Source: Scatophagus argus (taxonomy: Eukaryota > Chordata > Actinopteri > Scatophagidae). From it: a stretch of 64,000 nucleotides of DNA. The notes under the pieces are model-generated. The model ran no database searches, was not told where the DNA came from, and worked only from the letters and a program-made list of their open reading frames with translations. The stretch is taken from NCBI RefSeq assembly GCF_020382885.2, contig NC_058496.1:7308501-7372500 (forward strand). The letters are read 5' to 3'. This document shows positions 59,101 through 64,000 of the stretch, piece by piece (the first letter of the stretch is position 1; each line of letters starts with the position of its first letter). Both the position numbers and the translations under genes were made by a program.

Positions 59101-59813
59101 AGGGAATTCAGATGACAGAGTTAACTCAGGTACAAAACGTCAGGAAGGTCAAACTGACTCTAACTACAAGTGTGAAACTCATATTTTTATTATCCTAGTA
59201 AGTGTATCTGATAAAAGCATAATGCTTAGAAATATATATCCAATGTATATCCAAGTAAGTATTTGCTCCCATGAGTCATTTATCAACTAGAGCTTTGTGT
59301 TTTAATTACATAAGGACCTTTATTCAAGTCACAAAGTTATTAAACCCTGTTGTAGCTGATACTAACAGAGAGGTGCAGATTCAGCTCAGGTCATTTCTGA
59401 AGATTATATGGATTATGTGCAAGACGTTTAATTGAGCAGTCTTTAAATTTTGGATTTTAAAATCTAGTCCATTCCACATATTTTTGTGTAAAATTGGCAA
59501 ATAGAAGAGTAAAAAGCTCTTTAGAGTGGATACGTTTATTTCAAGTACATGGCGTCTCTGTGTCAATTTTGATTTCAAGACAAACTTGCCCGACTATTTT
59601 GAATTTTATATCTCAATTACAATGCCCAATGACACAGGACACTGACTCCAGTCCCTCTGCTGAATGCCTCCCTACACACTGCTGTCCCTCCGTTCCTTCC
59701 CGGTGGTGTCCTACCTGCTGTTCCCCCTCTCCTCGGCCTCGCTTCATCTCGGGGGTTCCTCCTTCACTACGGAGAACCTTCGACTTACGCTTCTTAAGGG
59801 CGTCCGACGACAT
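53115..59813 (-). CDS. thoc5: THO complex subunit 5 (FMIP)
   Basis: Subunit of the TREX/THO complex coupling transcription to mRNA export. Exons in transcript order: 59715-59813, 58899-59042, 58520-58633, 58015-58112, 57392-57538, 57166-57280, 56764-56896, 56603-56680, 56392-56435, 55669-55768, 54749-54857, 54569-54670, 54389-54485, 54187-54298, 53996-54099, 53787-53874, 53570-53685, 53287-53477, 53115-53178. Phases agree throughout: 684 residues (human 683). An N-terminal basic KKRKSK motif (residues 7-12) looks like the nuclear signal. [29 protein letters not shown] and [22 protein letters not shown] mark the FMIP region. An acidic linker [12 protein letters not shown] precedes [39 protein letters not shown] and the end [15 protein letters not shown] match human. 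Neighbour of nefh as in human. Confidence 0.98.
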
Positions 59814-60150
59814 GGATGGCTGGGGAAAAGACCGACAATATACAGACTAAATAAAATAAAACAATCTGTGAAATCCTTTAGTTATTTACAGTAACACACG
59901 AAACAGTATTTCCTTGTTGGCAAACTAGCCAACGTTAGCACTGTAGCTCTGCGGTAGCTATGGCTAACTCATTGCCTAACAGCCGTTAGCTTTTTGGCTC
60001 ATAAAAGGCAGGCCTTCCAATACTAAATACCAAAATGTCGATATGCTGTGGATTTGATGAGATGGCTGTACACTTTCACGTACCTCTGTGATGCAAAAAT
60101 TAGTCTGAAATTATTGAATCGCGCACAACTTCACATATACACGACACTTT
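59814..60150 (-). promoter_or_regulatory. thoc5: thoc5 5'UTR, first intron and promoter region
   Basis: The coding exon is preceded by an acceptor (CCCCAG, exon edge 59819). An upstream untranslated exon probably ends at 60084 (CAGAG|GTACGT). The intron holds two GTTAGC and one GCTAAC within 57 bases (59934-59990). No TATA box was identified. The untranslated exon's start is unknown. Confidence 0.45.
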
Positions 60151-60706
60151 GTTTCACCGCAAAGCGCTGAACACGGACGGAAGCCCTGACGTGCCAAAAG
60201 TCTCAAACCAGTTTGCAAAAGAAGCTACACTGCCACCCACAGTAAAGAAATGCACAATGATATCGCAAAGACATGCAGGAAGACTACACCGACAAATGAA
60301 ATACTACTTTATTCCTTATTTCTATCATTAAATTGTTATTCCGTACAAAAGAATTAAAAAAGCAGAGATGGTATAAATGTACCCAAAAACGCACAGTAAA
60401 GTCAGACATCATTCAAAATGTCATGAACATAAGTATCACAAATGTAATTTTTTTTTTGTAAATGCACATATTCTTATATTGCCATACTTCACTTTCCTGT
60501 GGTACATTTTCTACAAAAGTGAGCTTGCTTGCTTGCAATAAATATGAATTACAAGAAAGTTTCTGTCTGCACTACTACCTGAACAGTTAATGTAATATAA
60601 ACACCTGTACTATACTGCACTCACAGTACCTGAACATATGCAATTGTTCATTTTGCACATCTAATACAAAAAAGTGACACAGTACACCACATATGTTCCA
60701 AAAAGA
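60151..60706. other. Short intergenic region between thoc5 start and tfip11 end
   Basis: About 550 bases, AT-rich, with no coding exon. It must contain the distal thoc5 promoter and the tfip11 termination zone, since both genes run leftwards. Confidence 0.5.
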
Positions 60707-60712
60707 TTTATT
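60707..60712 (-). terminator. tfip11: Likely poly(A) signal of tfip11
   Basis: Plus-strand TTTATT (AATAAA on minus) about 140 bases beyond the tfip11 stop codon. Confidence 0.6.
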
Positions 60713-60850
60713 CACAGTTCTTGCAACACTTTAAAATGTACAAAGACAACTATGACAAGGATAAGCATCCTGAAGTTCCATAAAGAAACAACATTTACTC
60801 TTCTTATTTTCTTTCACACTTGACAGACCAAAGAACCAGTCAGTCCACCC

Positions 60851-63800
60851 TCACTTGGCCATATCTATCAGGCTCTGCAAAGATGTGGGCACCCAAGTCT
60901 TCTCTCCTTGCACAAATACAACCCCTCTGTCTATGTAGATGACAATACGCCCAAACGTGTACAGCTGTTTGCCCTCGTGGCGCTTGGCCACCAAAGGCAT
61001 AAAGACAATGTTGTTCTCCTCTGCCTTGGTCTGGATAAGATCTTTAAAGTTAGTTGGCACACCAGCACTGATGCCCCTGTGAGCCACGCTTTCAGCATCT
61101 CTCCGCTCCTGCATCGCTTCATATTGGAAGTCCTTTCGTCTCTCTGTCTGGGTTAGATATGCAATGTTCTCCCTTGCACCAGGTTGCATATATCCACCTG
61201 TGGATATGAAAAAGAACGGATGAATATATTGTACAATATTTTAATACAGAGAGAAAAAAAATGACTGAAGTGATGAATTATCATCATTTTATAACAGCAA
61301 AGATATTCTGTAGTTTGCATGTGTTTATTTTCTGGGACTGAGTGTAATACTAACCCATGCCTGAGGACACTGCACGGTTCATGATGTCCAAAGCTTCATT
61401 AAACTTCTCTTTAATGAGTGGTTGTGCCAGCAGGACATCACTAAACATGCTTTTCCAGCCCAGATACCATTTAGTGATTTCCTCATAGTTTGGACTGTTG
61501 CTCAACCATGAACACAGGACCTATAATCAACAAAACATAAACAAGCATAACAAAGTCACAATAAACAAACAAATAAGCAATAATTAATGGCAGCTAAGTG
61601 CATCTTAACTACATCCTGTCTACAATTCACTGTCAAAGTATAGTCACTGACTGACCTGCAACCACTTTGGAAAGAAATTTTTGTCCAGCAGGGACACAAG
61701 GCTGGAGGGAGACAACATTCCCTCCCAGTCCATCACCCAGTGAAATGGTTCCATCTGCTGCTGGTGAGGGTTGATGACCAACTCTTCCAGGCACAAAGCT
61801 GAGGAGGGATAGAAGAGCCATCACATGAAGAAATGAAATCAGTAGGAAAAGGAGGAACAGGCATGAATAAACCTGCAGGGAAATCATTTTCATCCACTGG
61901 TATGGCATACTTAAAGCTGTTGCTGAAGAAGACATACCCAACTTAGGAATGATGTTTTTCACCATGAAGGCTTCCCATGCACCTGGCGTGAAAACGTCTT
62001 TCCAAGGCTGCAGGATGAGGCGGGCTGAGGCGTCACTGGGATGCCACCGCTGCAAGGCGTTAGATAGCTTGCTCCTGATTGGTGGGTAAAGCGGCTCCAG
62101 ACGGGATTGGAGAAGAGGCAGCCAAGGGTGAATCCAGGAGTGGATGGGCACTGTGTCAGTTAAAGGGTTCCAGTTCTCCACCTACAAAACAGGAAACAAA
62201 AACAGCTTGTGATGTAGAGGGAAATTATTCACAAGTAAACTATGTGAAAGGAACAAAACCACTGGAGTTTCTCCATTTCTAAGTATGTGTGTCTTTAAAT
62301 GGACATAGTGGGTGTATCTTGCCTCTCTCTGTAGCCGTGGTAAAATCAGCTGCTCCAACAGGTGATCCAGGATCCACAGGGGAAGAAGAGGAGCCCACAC
62401 TTCCACGCAATCCACCATTGGCCCAACCATACGAGGCTGCCAGCTTGACACACAGGACCGCATCACTGGGATCCACACTTCCCACAACAGTCTGAACAAC
62501 AACAAAAAAAAAGTACACATACAATCAAATACAAACTCCAACGTCTAGTAGTAGAACTAATCCAAATCTCTCCAGCACAGCTTAATTAAGTTTGAGTGTT
62601 TAAAATGACCTGTGGTAAGGGTCCATGTTTGAATCTGTGACACTGGAGTGGAGGTCTCTAGATTCAAGAATTGCTCTCCACTGACCAATGTCTTCCAGAC
62701 AATAAGAACTGTCCTGAAATAAATGGAGAACAGGGGTAGCTTTATTAATAATTAACTAATCAATGCCAATAATGGAAGTATGGAAAAGCCTAGAATAAAT
62801 CCAAAATCATACCTTCAGAGGATCCCAGGAACGAAGTTTCTCTTTGAGTAACGGGTGAACAACGGCTACAGCCAGATCAGCAAGTCCCATTGTCTTGTAT
62901 TCTTCATAATAATCTGTTTGTAAAGTCTCAAAGATCCGAGCACACTCCTGAAGAAAGAGGAGGAAGGTACCAAAACCAAAAGTTACCTATGTGGCTGTGA
63001 TAACAGAACATGGACTGAACTGTAGCTATGAGTCTGTGTGTTCAACAATTACGCACCTGCAAGGTGGGTCCCTCCCCTGGTGCCATCTCTGCAGAAGGAA
63101 AACGCTCGACAAATGCCAGAACGGCCTCCATTCTTCGGATTGCATCTTCCTCTGCTTCCAGTCTGCTCTGCAGCGCTCGTGACTCGTGGCTCAAAGAGAC
63201 AACCACATCTTTTTCATGCTGCAGACGTCTGGCAGACTGAAGGAGGTAATATAAGATAGGAAAAGAGAAAATATGTCAGTATGTGGTTGAGAACATACTA
63301 GAGTGGCACACAGAAAACCTGTAGAAATCACAATGACATAAAACTACAGATATGTTTGGTACTCTCATACCTGTAATATGTCCTGTTCTGTAAGGTCAAT
63401 CAGTAACTGCAGGTTATGTTCGAGTTCAGGGAGAGCAAAGCCGGATCCCTTCTGATCCTGAGCGGAAATGCTCGGTGGACCTTCGTCTGGAACGCTGTGC
63501 TTGTTGGACATCTGACTGTAACTGTAATATACCTTTTGCTCTCTTCCAGTCATATCTATTACCTAGAAAGATATAAGAAAAATAGACAAAAATAGCAGCT
63601 GACCATGAGCTTACATTCATTTAAGAATTTCATCCACAACAGACTGTGTGCAAAAGTACAGCTGACTTATACAACATTGCAGCATAATTCAAGAGGTGTG
63701 CTGATCAAAACCACAGTGTTCTGCTGTGAGACAGACACAAAGGAGTTTTAATATAAGCCTTTTCCAACATACCTTGACCTGTGCCAACTCTCCAGCAGAT

Positions 63801-63934
63801 ACTGCTGTACTGCGCACTGCCAGCTTGCCTTTAGCCTTCAGCTCATCCACAGTTTTGTAGGAATACTTGGGCTTCTTCTTTCCTCCAGGGCCTGCAGGAT
63901 CCTTACGCCATTGTCCTAGCTCCTTCTGAAACTC
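60851..63934 (-). CDS. tfip11: Tuftelin-interacting protein 11 (TFIP11/Ntr1 homolog), C-terminal part
   Basis: Activates the helicase DHX15 to disassemble spent spliceosomes. In-window exons in transcript order: 63773-63934, 63371-63562, 63057-63236, 62813-62947, 62610-62713, 62323-62491, 61938-62181, 61656-61798, 61355-61520, 60851-61197. They give 613 C-terminal residues of a family near 837; the N-terminal region with the G-patch lies beyond the right edge. Visible landmarks: [61 protein letters not shown], then the GCFC-like helical domain with [30 protein letters not shown] and [28 protein letters not shown]. The end [39 protein letters not shown] is nearly identical to human. The intron between 62323 and 62181 starts with GC. 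Confidence 0.97.
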
Positions 63935-64000
63935 CTACAGAGACAGAAATGGAGAATTAAGTCAAAATAATAATGATGATTGACTTTACAATGTCACTTA

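Overview
This is a stretch of a ray-finned (teleost, probably percomorph) fish chromosome. The evidence is intron-rich vertebrate genes with canonical splice sites, protein sequences closest to fish members of known families, and fish-type interspersed repeats (a short hAT element with TACTCAAGTAC-like motifs and a 3' tail ending in GATTCTGATTCT). There is no prokaryotic or viral gene content. No retroviral, LTR or Polinton-like fossil was recognised.

Seven protein genes can be read exon by exon, with reading frame preserved at the junctions I checked. From left to right they are: the 3' half of epg5 (+, 23 exons in window); dnajb5 (+, 3 coding exons, TATA/CRE promoter); akr1a1 (+, 8 coding exons); vcp (-, 17 coding exons, exactly 806 codons plus stop); fancg (-, 14 coding exons); nefh (+, 4 exons, TATA promoter); thoc5 (-, 19 coding exons); and the 3' part of tfip11 (-, 10 exons in window, running off the right edge).

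Layout: 0.3-9.1 kb epg5; 9.1-13.9 kb intergenic; 13.9-22.4 kb dnajb5 with a long intron 2 and 1.8-kb 3'UTR; 22.7-25.1 kb a nest of DNA transposons; 26.2-29.3 kb akr1a1, ending almost end-to-end with convergent vcp (29.3-37.6 kb); 38.0-44.4 kb fancg, head-to-tail behind vcp; 44.4-46.9 kb intergenic boundary; 47.0-51.5 kb nefh; 53.0-60.1 kb thoc5; 60.7-64 kb tfip11.

The genes are not one pathway. epg5 (autophagosome-lysosome tethering) and vcp (segregase ATPase) both serve protein and organelle clearance. dnajb5 is an HSP40 co-chaperone, akr1a1 an aldehyde reductase, fancg DNA crosslink repair, nefh a neuronal intermediate filament, thoc5 mRNA export, and tfip11 spliceosome disassembly. Relative to human, three conserved blocks meet here: epg5 (18q), dnajb5-vcp-fancg (9p13) and nefh-thoc5-tfip11 (22q12), with akr1a1 (1p) inserted.

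I found no undescribed enzymatic or defence system. The observations most worth a second look are regulatory or structural: a near-perfect RE1/NRSE (REST) site in nefh intron 1; a 22-bp tandem duplication in the 83-bp nefh intron 3 that copies the branch-point motif and makes a decoy acceptor; strong clustering of GTTAGC/GCTAAC at the three TATA-less gene starts but not at the two TATA promoters; three GC-AG introns; and a CTCF-like motif pair at the fancg/nefh boundary.
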